From an uncultured Alphaproteobacteria bacterium (GTDB lineage Bacteria; Pseudomonadota; Alphaproteobacteria; RF32; CAG-239), in assembly GCA_944392185.1 (NCBI GenBank), contig CALXVW010000040.1, forward strand, positions 1 to 13,257: a stretch of DNA of 13,257 nucleotides. Direction: 5' to 3'. The notes below the pieces were generated by a model that had not been told where the DNA came from, did no database searches, and saw only the letters and a list, made by a program, of their open reading frames with translations. Positions within the stretch are counted from its first letter, which is position 1. Every line of letters begins with the position of its first letter. Positions 1 through 6,205 of the stretch are shown here, piece after piece. Position numbers and translations under genes: made by a program.

Positions 1-39
1 AAGGCAGACTGTCTGTTGCACAGTTTCTACCTCCCCTCC

Positions 40-68
40 TTGATTTTTTTATGTGTTTTCTTTTTAAT
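40..68 (+). promoter_or_regulatory. candidate sigma70 promoter for the XRE regulator
   Basis: TTGATT at 40-45 and TTTAAT at 63-68 are separated by 17 bases and lie 22 bases before the start codon of the small regulator. The match is moderate and the area is T-rich, so this is an inference. Confidence 0.35.
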
Positions 69-90
69 AAGAAATTTAGGAGTTGAAACG

Positions 91-330
91 ATGAATAATA
101 AAAAACAAGCTATCAGAGAACTTATTCAAAATCACGGTACTATTGCTCAGCAACTTCACCAACTGAGAGTGTCTAAACAATTATCTTTAGAGAAACTTTC
201 TCATGACACCAGAATTCCTCTCTACATTTTGGACGATATGGAAATTGGCTCTCACCCCTTGCAGCTTTCTAATCTCTATATCTTAGCCAAATACTACGGC
301 AAAAAAATTTATATCCAACTGATAGATTAA
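91..330 (+). CDS. small XRE (Cro/C1-type) helix-turn-helix protein
   Basis: A 79-residue protein that is almost entirely one helix-turn-helix domain. Residues of about 15-70 read QQLHQLRVSKQLSLEKLS, then a recognition-helix-like IPLYILDDMEIG, then LSNLYILAKYYGKKI, the usual pattern of Cro/C1 repressors with the LxxLA-type ending (LYILAKYY). There is no ligand or oligomerisation domain, so it probably acts as a dimeric DNA-binding repressor or as the antitoxin-like part of a lost pair; no toxin gene is next to it. The start at 91 is preferred over the longer frame from position 16 because AGGAG (78-82) precedes it by 8 bases and the extra residues are hydrophobic and unlike the family. It is transcribed towards secB and ends at a shared terminator. 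The target is unknown. Confidence 0.75.
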   Translation: MNNKKQAIRELIQNHGTIAQQLHQLRVSKQLSLEKLSHDTRIPLYILDDMEIGSHPLQLSNLYILAKYYGKKIYIQLID

Positions 331-335
331 AAAAG

Positions 336-362
336 TAGCCCACCGGTTAAACTGGTGGGCTA
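336..362. terminator. bidirectional intrinsic terminator between the XRE gene and secB
   Basis: A hairpin with 12 bp (one G-T wobble) and a 3-base loop: TAGCCCACCGGT pairs with ACTGGTGGGCTA. On the plus strand it is followed by a T-rich stretch (ATTCCTTATTGTTTTT). On the minus strand, CTACTTTTTT follows. It can therefore end transcripts from both convergent genes. Confidence 0.85.
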
Positions 363-366
363 TTCC

Positions 367-825
367 TTATTGTTTTTCAGCTCTGGCGGCTTGATGCTTG
401 GCATTGTACATCGCCACAAAATCTATCGGATTGAGCATCAAGGGCGGCAGGCCTCCGTTAAACAAGACATTGGTTATGGCCTGGCGTGCATAAGGGAACA
501 AAAGGTGTGGAACCTCCACCATCAGCACCGGCTCTTTGTGCTCTTGCGGAACATTCACCGCCACCAAACCGCCATAGGTCATCTCCAGAATAAAGAACTT
601 TTCTTCCTTAACATCGCCGTCTATGCGGAAAGTGAGCTCAACATTGTAAATATTGCCTTCAACCTCTTTGGCATTAATATTGACATCTATCTTGATTTTC
701 GGCTCGCTGTCTATTTTCTTGAAAATCTCAGGCGCATGCGGAATCTCCAATGACAAGTCTTTGATGTATTGATTGATGATGCCAATGGCCGGGCCTTGGG
801 GTTTGTTCTCATTTGCGTTTTCCAT
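367..825 (-). CDS. secB: SecB, export chaperone
   Basis: A 152-residue cytosolic chaperone. SecB works as a tetramer that holds newly made preproteins unfolded and passes them to SecA for Sec export. The whole length fits the family: an N-terminal beta strand region (INQYIKDLSLEIPHAP), the central EMTYGGLVAV block, then the well-conserved VEVPHLLFPYARQAI segment followed by GGLPPLMLNPIDFVAMY. The tail (QAARAEKQ) is short and charged. Upstream, reading on the minus strand, GGAGAAGG sits 7 bases before the ATG, a strong ribosome binding site. The gene diverges from the Tim44-like / mltA operon, an arrangement known from alphaproteobacteria. Several exported proteins encoded in this window could be clients. 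Confidence 0.97.
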   Translation of the reverse strand: MENANENKPQGPAIGIINQYIKDLSLEIPHAPEIFKKIDSEPKIKIDVNINAKEVEGNIYNVELTFRIDGDVKEEKFFILEMTYGGLVAVNVPQEHKEPVLMVEVPHLLFPYARQAITNVLFNGGLPPLMLNPIDFVAMYNAKHQAARAEKQ

Positions 826-866
826 AGAAACCTTCTCCTTATTTTTTGATATCTTTATTGCTTCTA

Positions 867-895
867 GTTTTACACTCTAAAATTCCAGAGGTCAA
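867..895 (-). promoter_or_regulatory. candidate secB promoter
   Basis: On the minus strand TTGACC (complement of 890-895) and TAAAAC (complement of 867-872) are spaced by 17 bases, about 40 bases before the secB start. The -35 is good and the -10 is weak. Confidence 0.4.
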
Positions 896-904
896 TAATA
901 ACAG

Positions 905-932
905 TTGATAATAGTTATAAATACGTTATATT
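905..932 (+). promoter_or_regulatory. candidate promoter of the Tim44-like / mltA / smr operon
   Basis: TTGATA at 905-910 and TATATT at 927-932 with a 16-base spacer, 33 bases before the operon's first start codon. It is the best sigma70-like pair in this divergent gap. Confidence 0.5.
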
Positions 933-965
933 AAAAAAGATATGTAATGAGGACGCAAAAAAAAG

Positions 966-1646
966 ATGATGACACATTTGGATATTTTGGTTTTGTTGGT
1001 TGTTGTGGTGTTGATTTTCCAACGCCTGCGCAGTGTGCTCGGAACTCGCCCCAATAATATAGAGGAAAAGAAAATCCGCCTCTCTAAGGAAAATGCCGAG
1101 AAATTATACAATATATTAAAAGACGAGGCCGACAAAATGCAAGCCGCCGAAGAACAAAACAAAGACTCCTCTGCCGCCGAGCTGGTGCCCGAGGGTGAGC
1201 CTTTGAGCGAGCTTGACAAGACCTTGATGGAAATTCCAAACTTTAATAAAGCAAAATTCTTAAAAAGTGCCGAAAACGCCTTCCGAATCATTACCGAAGC
1301 CTTTAATAAAGGTGATGCGGAAACCTTGGAAATGCTTGTTAACAAGAAACTTTTTAAGAAATTCCAACAAGTTATTGAAGAACGCAAGCAAAACAATCTC
1401 TCTGCCGAGACTGATTTTATCGGCTTTGATAAGGTGGAAATCACCAAAGCTAAAATCTCTGCCGATAAGGTGGCCGAAATTACGGTCGAATTTGTCAGCG
1501 AGCAGGTTAACATTCTGCGTGATGCACAGGGCACCGTGATTGAGGGTGATGAAAACTATATCCAAAATATCACCGATGTCTGGACTTTTGAAAGAGCTAT
1601 ATCTTCAACCTCGCCTAACTGGCTTTTGATTTCTACTAAAAAATAA
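966..1646 (+). CDS. Tim44-like domain membrane protein (TimA-like)
   Basis: A 226-residue inner-membrane protein. Residues 6-19 (DILVLLVVVVLIFQ) form one N-terminal membrane segment. A charged linker follows, and from about 88 to the end there is a Tim44-like fold: the FLKSAENAFRIITEAFNKGDAETL helix pair typical of this family, and the closing strand VWTFERAISSTSPNWLLIST. In mitochondria Tim44 tethers Hsp70 to the import channel. The alphaproteobacterial homologue (called TimA in Caulobacter) is membrane-attached, and its role is not settled. Two ATGs in tandem (966 and 969) could each start it. GAGGA at 949-953 is somewhat far away, which favours 969 no better than 966. First gene of the operon; its stop overlaps the mltA start (TAATG). 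Confidence 0.9.
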   Translation: MMTHLDILVLLVVVVLIFQRLRSVLGTRPNNIEEKKIRLSKENAEKLYNILKDEADKMQAAEEQNKDSSAAELVPEGEPLSELDKTLMEIPNFNKAKFLKSAENAFRIITEAFNKGDAETLEMLVNKKLFKKFQQVIEERKQNNLSAETDFIGFDKVEITKAKISADKVAEITVEFVSEQVNILRDAQGTVIEGDENYIQNITDVWTFERAISSTSPNWLLISTKK

Positions 1647-2815
1647 TGAAGCAGCGCTATTTTAACATTTTTCTTGCCCTAATGCTCCTTGCCTCTTGCG
1701 GAAAGGAAGAAACGCCCCCCGCGCAAACGGAGCCTGAAGAAAAGCCCAAACTCCAACTGGTGGAAAAAACTTTTGACCAACTACCGGGATGGCAAGAAGA
1801 TGATGTCTCTTTGGCCAGAGATGCCTTTTTGCAAAGCTGCCAGGCTCTTGCCAAGACAAAATCCCCCTTTATCGGCAAGGGTGAAATTAAAATTTCTGCC
1901 AACACCTACAAGCAGATTTGCAATGAGGCCAAACTCACCCCACAGCAACATTTTCGCCAATTTATCCTTGAGCATTTTACCCCCTATCTGGTAACTTATG
2001 AGGGCTCCGATGAGGGAAAATTCACCGCCTACTATGAGCCGCTTATTCGTGTTTCGCACGATAAAGATGATAAATACAAATATCCTATCCACGCCAGGCC
2101 TCTTGACCTGATTGAATTTAACCCCCATGACTTTGACCCGCAAATGCCCTCAAAACGCCTGGTGGGCAGAGTAAAAGGCCAAAAGCTGGTGCCATATTAT
2201 TCCAGAGAAGAAATTTTGCAAGGCAAAGGCAATGCGCCCGTTTTGCTCTGGTCTGACAGCTTTGTTGATGTCTTTATCATGCATATTCAGGGGCCAGCTG
2301 TGGCAGAACTCCCGGACAAAAGCAGAATCAGAATATCTTATGCTGATACAAACGGGTTGAAATTTCATGGAATCGGCTCAATTTTGCTCAAGCACGGAGA
2401 GCTCAAAAGCGGCGGTGCCTCTATGGACAAGGTCAAAAAATGGCTCATTGATAATCCCGACAAAGCCATTGCTTATATGAATGAGAATCCGCGCTATGTT
2501 TTCCACCGTTTGATTGGCGCCTCCGGTCCGGTCGGAGCGCTTGGCGTGCCGATTGCAGCCGGAAGATCTTTGGCGGTTGACCCGCAATTTATTCCGTTGG
2601 GGGCTCTGATGTGGCTTGATACCACCGCCCCAAACGGAGAAAAAATCCAAAAGCTGGTTAATGCCCAAGATGTCGGCCGGACCATCAAAGGAGCTATTCG
2701 CGGAGATTATTATTGGGGCAGCGGCGGTGATGATATCTTGGCTCTGGCCGGCAAAATGAATGCCAAAGGAAGTTACTATATTTTGCTGCCTAAAGAAGAG
2801 AGGAATAATCCATGA
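1646..2815 (+). CDS. mltA: MltA, membrane-bound lytic murein transglycosylase A
   Basis: A 389-residue outer-membrane lipoprotein that cleaves the MurNAc-GlcNAc bond of peptidoglycan to give 1,6-anhydro products. Residues 1-18 are a lipoprotein signal with lipobox LASC (lipid on Cys18), followed by a flexible acidic/proline linker. The MltA barrel starts near 105 and carries the landmarks FTAYYEP (126-132), VLLWSDSFVDVF (199-210) and MHIQG (212-216). The C-terminal 3D domain shows its three aspartates: VDPQFIPLG (D312), NAQDVGRTIKG (D342) and RGDYYWGSG (D354). The last probably matches the catalytic Asp of the E. coli enzyme. The usual DxGGAIKG motif reads DVGRTIKG here, a mild departure. Its start overlaps the Tim44-like stop by one base and its stop overlaps the next start by four, so translational coupling is likely. 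Confidence 0.96.
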   Translation: MKQRYFNIFLALMLLASCGKEETPPAQTEPEEKPKLQLVEKTFDQLPGWQEDDVSLARDAFLQSCQALAKTKSPFIGKGEIKISANTYKQICNEAKLTPQQHFRQFILEHFTPYLVTYEGSDEGKFTAYYEPLIRVSHDKDDKYKYPIHARPLDLIEFNPHDFDPQMPSKRLVGRVKGQKLVPYYSREEILQGKGNAPVLLWSDSFVDVFIMHIQGPAVAELPDKSRIRISYADTNGLKFHGIGSILLKHGELKSGGASMDKVKKWLIDNPDKAIAYMNENPRYVFHRLIGASGPVGALGVPIAAGRSLAVDPQFIPLGALMWLDTTAPNGEKIQKLVNAQDVGRTIKGAIRGDYYWGSGGDDILALAGKMNAKGSYYILLPKEERNNP

Positions 2816-3375
2816 CCAAAAAAATCTATAACCGGGCCGATGAGCTGGTTTTTCATGCCCTAAAAAAGGCTTTTGCCGAAAATAAAATTCATCTCTGCCT
2901 GGTGGAGAGCAAAATCAACCGTCCATCCTCTCCTGTTTATAACCCATGGGAGGTTTTGCTCCCAATTTTGGTGCCTGTTGTCTTGGGGCTTATTCTGATT
3001 TTGGCCGTTGGTCCGATATTTGGTCTCTTCTTTATGGTGGCCATGATTATGGTTTCTTCCAACTTGGTCAAGAAAAAGCTTGAGCAAAAACTTTTTGAGC
3101 GCACCAAGGAGCTCTTGCTCTCAGACTATGATAATTTTTGCAAGCTATGGGATTTTGGCGGCATTGTTCTGGTTAATGCCGAAAACAAAAAACTCGGGTG
3201 TATTGCTCCCGATGGCGATTGGAAGGAATTTGTCATCAAAAACTATGCTGATTTGATGATTGAGAAAAAAGAGGAAACTCCGCCCCCTCCGCCGCAAGAG
3301 GAAAAACCGGCAGAACCCAAAAACAAAGAGGCCAAAAATGAAACGCCTGGATCAAGACGTCGCCCCCGTCGATGA
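2812..3375 (+). CDS. two-TM membrane protein of unknown function
   Basis: A 187-residue protein I do not recognise. Residues 1-45 are soluble. Residues 48-66 and 67-85 form two closely spaced membrane helices with a very short turn (VGP), giving a hairpin with both ends probably on the same side. After that comes a basic helix (VKKKLEQKLFERTKELLL), then a small domain with strands (GGIVLVNAENKKLGCIAPDGDWKEFV). The last 35 residues are low complexity: a run of prolines, Glu/Lys repeats, then an Arg-rich end. The ATGA overlap with mltA ties it to the operon, and its 3' end overlaps the smr start by 38 bases. Sitting between mltA and smr, which are usually close neighbours in alphaproteobacteria, it looks like a lineage-specific addition. 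Confidence 0.75.
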   Translation: MTKKIYNRADELVFHALKKAFAENKIHLCLVESKINRPSSPVYNPWEVLLPILVPVVLGLILILAVGPIFGLFFMVAMIMVSSNLVKKKLEQKLFERTKELLLSDYDNFCKLWDFGGIVLVNAENKKLGCIAPDGDWKEFVIKNYADLMIEKKEETPPPPPQEEKPAEPKNKEAKNETPGSRRRPRR

Positions 3376-3934
3376 AGACGGTGCCTGGCAGGAGGCAATT
3401 AAAGGCATTAAGAAAATTCCGCAAAAAGAGGAAAAGCCACAGCCTCCGCTGATTGTTGGCAAAATCTCGCCAAAGCTCAATTATGCAGAGGTTTATTCCG
3501 GCGCGCCGTTGCAGCCGCTTGCGCTTGGCAACATTGATAATATTGACCGCCGCACGGCAGAAAAATTTAAGCGCGGCGAGTTTGCCATTGAGCGGCGTTT
3601 GGACTTGCACGGCATGACTGAAAAAGAGGCTTTTGCCGCAGTCGATGAGTTTGTCCGCAAGGCTTATATGCAAAAATGCCGCTGTTTGCTGATTGTCACC
3701 GGCAAAGGTCTCAACCGTGAGGATGATGCCTGGTATGAGAAAAAAGGCATCCTCAAAGATTGTGTGCCCAATTGGCTCAACGGCCCGGAGCTAAGGCCGC
3801 TTATCTTGAGCATTTGCTATGCCCAACCCGAAGACGGCGGCACCGGCGCCATCTATGTTCTCCTCCGCTCTAGGCGGACGCCGGTCAAGCGACCGGAGGC
3901 AGTGCGGACGCGCACCTCGATAACTTCGCTGTAA
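3338..3934 (+). CDS. Smr-domain protein with repeat-derived C-terminal tail
   Basis: A 198-residue protein with a C-terminal Smr (small MutS-related) domain, a fold linked to nucleic-acid binding or nicking. The motifs are LDLHG (88-92), LIVTGKG (118-124) and GGTGAIYVLLR (167-177). The N-terminal 80 residues are charged and proline-rich, as in bacterial Smr proteins. The start at 3338 is chosen over the upstream in-frame ATG at 3260 because AGAGG precedes it at 3327-3331. The extra residues would also be a Lys/Arg run that is only the shifted reading of the previous gene's low-complexity end. Smr proteins normally end just after the VLLRxRR strand. Here about 18 more residues follow (TPVKRPEAVRTRTSITSL), and they are encoded by a repeat unit also found at 6037-6059. 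The substrate is unknown. Confidence 0.9.
   Translation: MKRLDQDVAPVDEDGAWQEAIKGIKKIPQKEEKPQPPLIVGKISPKLNYAEVYSGAPLQPLALGNIDNIDRRTAEKFKRGEFAIERRLDLHGMTEKEAFAAVDEFVRKAYMQKCRCLLIVTGKGLNREDDAWYEKKGILKDCVPNWLNGPELRPLILSICYAQPEDGGTGAIYVLLRSRRTPVKRPEAVRTRTSITSL
3879..3901. repeat. dispersed hairpin repeat, copy 1 (inside the smr 3' end)
   Basis: A 23-base unit identical to 6037-6059. Its core is a perfect 6-bp stem with a 4-base loop, CCGGTC-AAGC-GACCGG, followed by AGGCA. It lies in frame within the last codons of the Smr gene, where it encodes PVKRPEA. A 23-base exact match within 13 kb is not expected by chance. Confidence 0.85.
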
Positions 3935-3961
3935 CTCGCCCGGCTCCCTTTGGTCGGCGCG

Positions 3962-3977
3962 CTGCCGAAGCCGGCAG
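3962..3977. repeat. hairpin with the same AAGC loop, diverged stem
   Basis: CTGCCG-AAGC-CGGCAG is a perfect 6-bp stem with a 4-base AAGC loop, followed by GGGCA. The stem sequence differs from that of the 3881-3896 hairpin, but stem length, loop and the trailing RGGCA are the same. This looks like compensatory change in a related unit. Confidence 0.55.
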
Positions 3978-4033
3978 GGGCATTACTTAACTGTAACCCA
4001 CACCACTCCCGCTGGTCGGGGTGCTGGTCGCCA

Positions 4034-4058
4034 GTGCCTTAACCAAACAATCTTTGCC
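4034..4058 (+). repeat. dispersed 25-base block, copy 1
   Basis: It begins GTGCC and ends ATCTTTGCC, and matches 6133-6157 at 22 of 25 positions in the same orientation. Two of the three differences are C/T changes. Both copies lie in the gaps that flank the lysozyme / Cys-rich pair. Confidence 0.6.
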
Positions 4059-4088
4059 CTCTTACAAATAAAGTGACCGAAGCGACTT

Positions 4089-4123
4089 AGTTTTGCTGGA
4101 GCAAAACTTAGGAGCAAGAAAAA
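4089..4123 (+). repeat. stem-loop plus GGAG/A-run block, copy 1
   Basis: AGTTTTGC and GCAAAACT form an 8-bp stem around a TGGA loop, and the outer bases extend it with one mismatch. It is followed by TTAGGAG and CAAGAAAAA. The block at 6516-6548 has the same plan: GTTTTG, 6 bases, CAAAAC, then GGAG, two bases and AGAAAAA. In this copy no open frame follows the GGAG. Confidence 0.5.
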
Positions 4124-4165
4124 GTTGTTATAAATTGATAAGATGTTGTAACTTATACATCTTAG

Positions 4166-4197
4166 CAGTCTGTTTAAGCAAACAGGCTGTTTTTTTG
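4166..4197 (+). terminator. intrinsic terminator after the smr operon
   Basis: CAGTCTGTTT and AAACAGGCTG form a 10-bp stem with one T-G wobble around a 4-base AAGC loop, followed by a run of seven Ts. It lies about 230 bases after the smr stop and probably ends the operon. It is also the first of two terminators before the lysozyme gene. Confidence 0.8.
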
Positions 4198-4205
4198 TTT
4201 TAAAC

Positions 4206-4230
4206 GCCCGCCTATTTGGCGGGCTTTTTT
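4206..4230 (+). terminator. second intrinsic terminator, just before the lysozyme ribosome binding site
   Basis: GCCCGCC and GGCGGGC form a 7-bp GC-only stem with a 5-base loop, followed by six Ts. Only 15 bases separate its T run from the ATG at 4246, and I see no room for a promoter in between. Its position suggests read-through control or a cassette edge. Confidence 0.75.
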
Positions 4231-4245
4231 ATAAGGAAAAAGCAT

Positions 4246-5085
4246 ATGTTTGATTTTCTTAATAATCCTTGGGAGACTGACGAACAAAAACGTCAAAAAC
4301 TGAACAACTCTCAAACACAAACACCTTTTAACGGACAACAAACCCCAATGACACCAAGACAAATGGTGGAACAGGCTTGGGATCAAAGTGTTGCCAAACA
4401 AGAAGCTAAGGAACAAGCTTATAAGCCGATGGAAAGCATGTCTACTCACGATGCCGTCAAATATGCCTGGAACAAAAGCCTCGCTGAACAAGAAAAGAAA
4501 GATACTGAAAATTCTGTGCCCTACTTAAATCGGCATCGTGAACGCCTATGTAGTCCTGATTTTGAAGGAAATTATGATTATCCATATTTAGACACTGCTA
4601 CTCCGCCTAAAGCCACTATTGGCTGTGGTATCAATATTACAGACACACCCAATATTCAATTACAGAATCGGCATACAGGTGTTGATTTTTCAAAGACAGA
4701 GCAACAAGCTCAATTAAACCAGCTTTATGCCAATTATCGTCCAAATCACAAAGCATCTTTTTATAGAGACAAAACTGATATTGGAATTTCTCCTTCAGAA
4801 CACGAAAAAATTTTAAGACAAAAATATGAAGATGCATATCAAAACATAAAAAATAACTATCAGAACTTTGATAATTTTACACCTGAACAACAAGATGCTC
4901 TACTTGATATGAATTATAACTTAGGTACCCCTAAATTTAATCAATATAAGTTAATGAGAAATGCCGTCAATACGGGTAAATGGAATGAAGCTGCAAAACA
5001 ATCTTATCGACCAGGAATTAGCCAAGTAAGAAATGATTGGACTGCAAGCAGTCTTGATCCTGAATGGGAAAAGCGTCGACGATAA
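4246..5085 (+). CDS. GH24-like (T4-type) lysozyme with duplicated N-terminal motif
   Basis: A 279-residue putative muramidase. Residues 104-128 match the active-site stretch of T4-type lysozymes: FEGNYDYPYLD, then ATIGCGI. The spacing is E107, D116, T124, against E11, D20, T26 in T4 lysozyme, so the catalytic triad is kept with two extra residues before Thr. FTPEQQDALLDMNYNLG (211-227) and PGISQVRNDWTASSL (256-270) correspond to the family's C-terminal lobe. There is no signal peptide. The first 90 residues are Gln-rich and contain a motif twice, exactly 30 residues apart (VEQAWDQSVAKQEAK at 41-55, VKYAWNKSLAEQEKK at 71-85). AAGGA precedes the ATG at 4246, and the longer frame from 4216 would start inside a terminator. 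It is AT-rich. It could be a phage endolysin relic or an exported anti-wall enzyme. Confidence 0.8.
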   Translation: MFDFLNNPWETDEQKRQKLNNSQTQTPFNGQQTPMTPRQMVEQAWDQSVAKQEAKEQAYKPMESMSTHDAVKYAWNKSLAEQEKKDTENSVPYLNRHRERLCSPDFEGNYDYPYLDTATPPKATIGCGINITDTPNIQLQNRHTGVDFSKTEQQAQLNQLYANYRPNHKASFYRDKTDIGISPSEHEKILRQKYEDAYQNIKNNYQNFDNFTPEQQDALLDMNYNLGTPKFNQYKLMRNAVNTGKWNEAAKQSYRPGISQVRNDWTASSLDPEWEKRRR

Positions 5086-5096
5086 AAGTTATTTTA

Positions 5097-5126
5097 TTTA
5101 CAAGTATTAAGTATTATGTTTATTAT
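5097..5126 (+). promoter_or_regulatory. candidate promoter of the Cys-rich gene
   Basis: TTTACA (5097-5102) and TATTAT (5121-5126) with an 18-base spacer, 27 bases before the start codon. The 68-base gap after the lysozyme is AT-rich, so the match is only suggestive; co-transcription with the lysozyme is equally possible. Confidence 0.35.
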
Positions 5127-5153
5127 TATGTCATTCTTCTATCGGAGGTGAAT

Positions 5154-5996
5154 ATGCGTTACGTTATGGCTTTGATTGTGGGAGTTTTAGCTTTTGTTCT
5201 TGGCAGAAACTGCATTGCGGCGGATGATTGCGCATTTCGAACCGCCACCAAGTGCTACTCTTGTGATGAGCCTGACGCCATTATGGTCGGAAGTCCTGAA
5301 GAATGCACAAAAACTTGCCCTAACCGTGAAATTAATACCAGAGGAAGCGGCAGCGGCAATAACTTTGTATATAACTGTGTTTTGAAAAACTGCCCCCCAA
5401 ATAAACCATTGCGCGGATATTTTGGAAACTGCAAATCTTGCGATGATACCTCTAATGACTTTTGGAGCACCCCAAATTGCGAGGTTTGTCCTAACCGTTA
5501 TACCGATAAAGATAATAAATGCCAGTTTAAAGACGGGCGCCCTTTGGAAGGACCTTACAATCCTCCAATGTTACCAAAGCAAAAATGTCCGCCTAATAAA
5601 CCTCTGCAGCAATGGAACAACGAATGCTTTTCTTGTGACACGCCAGAAGAAATTCAAATTGACAGTGCCTATTATCGCGGTGAGAAAGAAAAACTTGAAG
5701 CTGTTTGCCCTAATCGGATAATTATTGCCGATGTTGGAGGCAATCCTTCAAGCATACTTCCTTGCCCCAAAGAATATCCTTTGGTCGATTATAACCATTT
5801 GTGCCACTCTTGTGATGAAGAAAAAGATATTGACCTGCGCTACAATCAAAATTTATGCCAAAGATTTTGTGCTGGAAAAAGATATCATCCAGAATATGGC
5901 GGGAATTGCCTCCTCTGCCCCAAAGACAAATCTAAACTTAATCCGCGAGAATGTTCTGAATGTGGCGGAAAATTTACCAACGGCGTTTGCCAATAA
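5154..5996 (+). CDS. secreted cysteine-rich repeat protein
   Basis: A 280-residue protein of unknown function. Residues 1-23 are a Sec signal peptide ending CIAAD. After it there are 26 cysteines, an even number, as expected for an oxidised exported protein. Four imperfect repeats begin near 26, 80, 145 and 204. They follow the pattern CPxxxPL, 6-7 residues, CxSCD, a variable acidic stretch, then CPNR, as in CPPNKPLRGYFGNCKSCD and CPPNKPLQQWNNECFSCD. The end (C252-C279) is a shortened unit rich in CxxC. The pattern recalls eukaryotic disulfide-rich extracellular modules, though zinc binding through the CxxC pairs is another option. GGAGGTGA just before the ATG at 5154 is a strong ribosome binding site and sets the start. 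It follows the lysozyme in the same direction and lies within the repeat-flanked segment. Confidence 0.8.
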   Translation: MRYVMALIVGVLAFVLGRNCIAADDCAFRTATKCYSCDEPDAIMVGSPEECTKTCPNREINTRGSGSGNNFVYNCVLKNCPPNKPLRGYFGNCKSCDDTSNDFWSTPNCEVCPNRYTDKDNKCQFKDGRPLEGPYNPPMLPKQKCPPNKPLQQWNNECFSCDTPEEIQIDSAYYRGEKEKLEAVCPNRIIIADVGGNPSSILPCPKEYPLVDYNHLCHSCDEEKDIDLRYNQNLCQRFCAGKRYHPEYGGNCLLCPKDKSKLNPRECSECGGKFTNGVCQ

Positions 5997-6036
5997 CTTC
6001 CGGGCGACGGCCTGGAGCGATTAGCAAGCTGTAACC

Positions 6037-6059
6037 CGCCGGTCAAGCGACCGGAGGCA
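6037..6059. repeat. dispersed hairpin repeat, copy 2
   Basis: Identical over 23 bases to 3879-3901 (stem CCGGTC, loop AAGC, stem GACCGG, then AGGCA). The preceding 6017-6040 matches 3917-3940 at 17 of 24 positions, including GCTGTAAC and CGCC. Here the unit is outside any gene. Confidence 0.85.
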
Positions 6060-6083
6060 TAATCAAGCTTTAATCCGCAAGAC

Positions 6084-6115
6084 TAAAAAGCCGCTCCTCA
6101 CAAAGCGGCTTTTTA
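6084..6115. terminator. bidirectional intrinsic terminator after the Cys-rich gene
   Basis: TAAAAAGCCGCT pairs perfectly with AGCGGCTTTTTA around an 8-base loop. The T run on each strand makes it able to work both ways. It is about 90 bases after the Cys-rich stop codon. Confidence 0.85.
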
Positions 6116-6132
6116 CGGCTTGCTGATTTTGG

Positions 6133-6157
6133 GTGCCATAATCAAATAATCTTTGCC
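6133..6157 (+). repeat. dispersed 25-base block, copy 2
   Basis: Matches 4034-4058 at 22 of 25 positions, same strand. The CATAATCAA part also echoes the bases right after the 23-base unit at 6058-6066. Confidence 0.6.
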
Positions 6158-6205
6158 TTTCTAAACAATTTAATTGCATTTTAATTTTTCTGCTCTAATA
6201 TCATT

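Larger units (their letters stand above)
3935..4245. other. non-coding gap: degenerate tandem units, terminators
   Basis: No gene is seen in these 311 bases. The first half contains two loose units that each begin CTGTAACYC (3929 and 3991), roughly 62 bases apart. They share the TGGTCGG block and continue the hairpin unit that ends the smr gene. Then come a block matched at 6133 (4034-4058), a 14-base block found reversed at 6370-6383 (4071-4084), a stem-loop with GGAG (4089-4123), and two terminator hairpins. The first part is GC-rich compared with the AT-rich end. Confidence 0.6.

Noticed and set aside
826..965. tRNA or small RNA gene in the divergent gap
   Set aside because: No cloverleaf or conserved stem is visible; only AT-rich promoter-like sequence.
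926..1534. Long minus-strand frame opposite the Tim44-like gene
   Set aside because: Ser/Leu-rich antisense reading of a well-supported gene, with no ribosome binding site or family resemblance.
3260..3337. Upstream ATG extending the Smr protein by 26 residues
   Set aside because: The extra part is a Lys/Arg run produced by reading the previous gene's low-complexity end in another frame. A ribosome binding site supports 3338.
3879..6059. CRISPR array
   Set aside because: The repeat units are too few, unevenly spaced and degenerate, and no cas gene is present.
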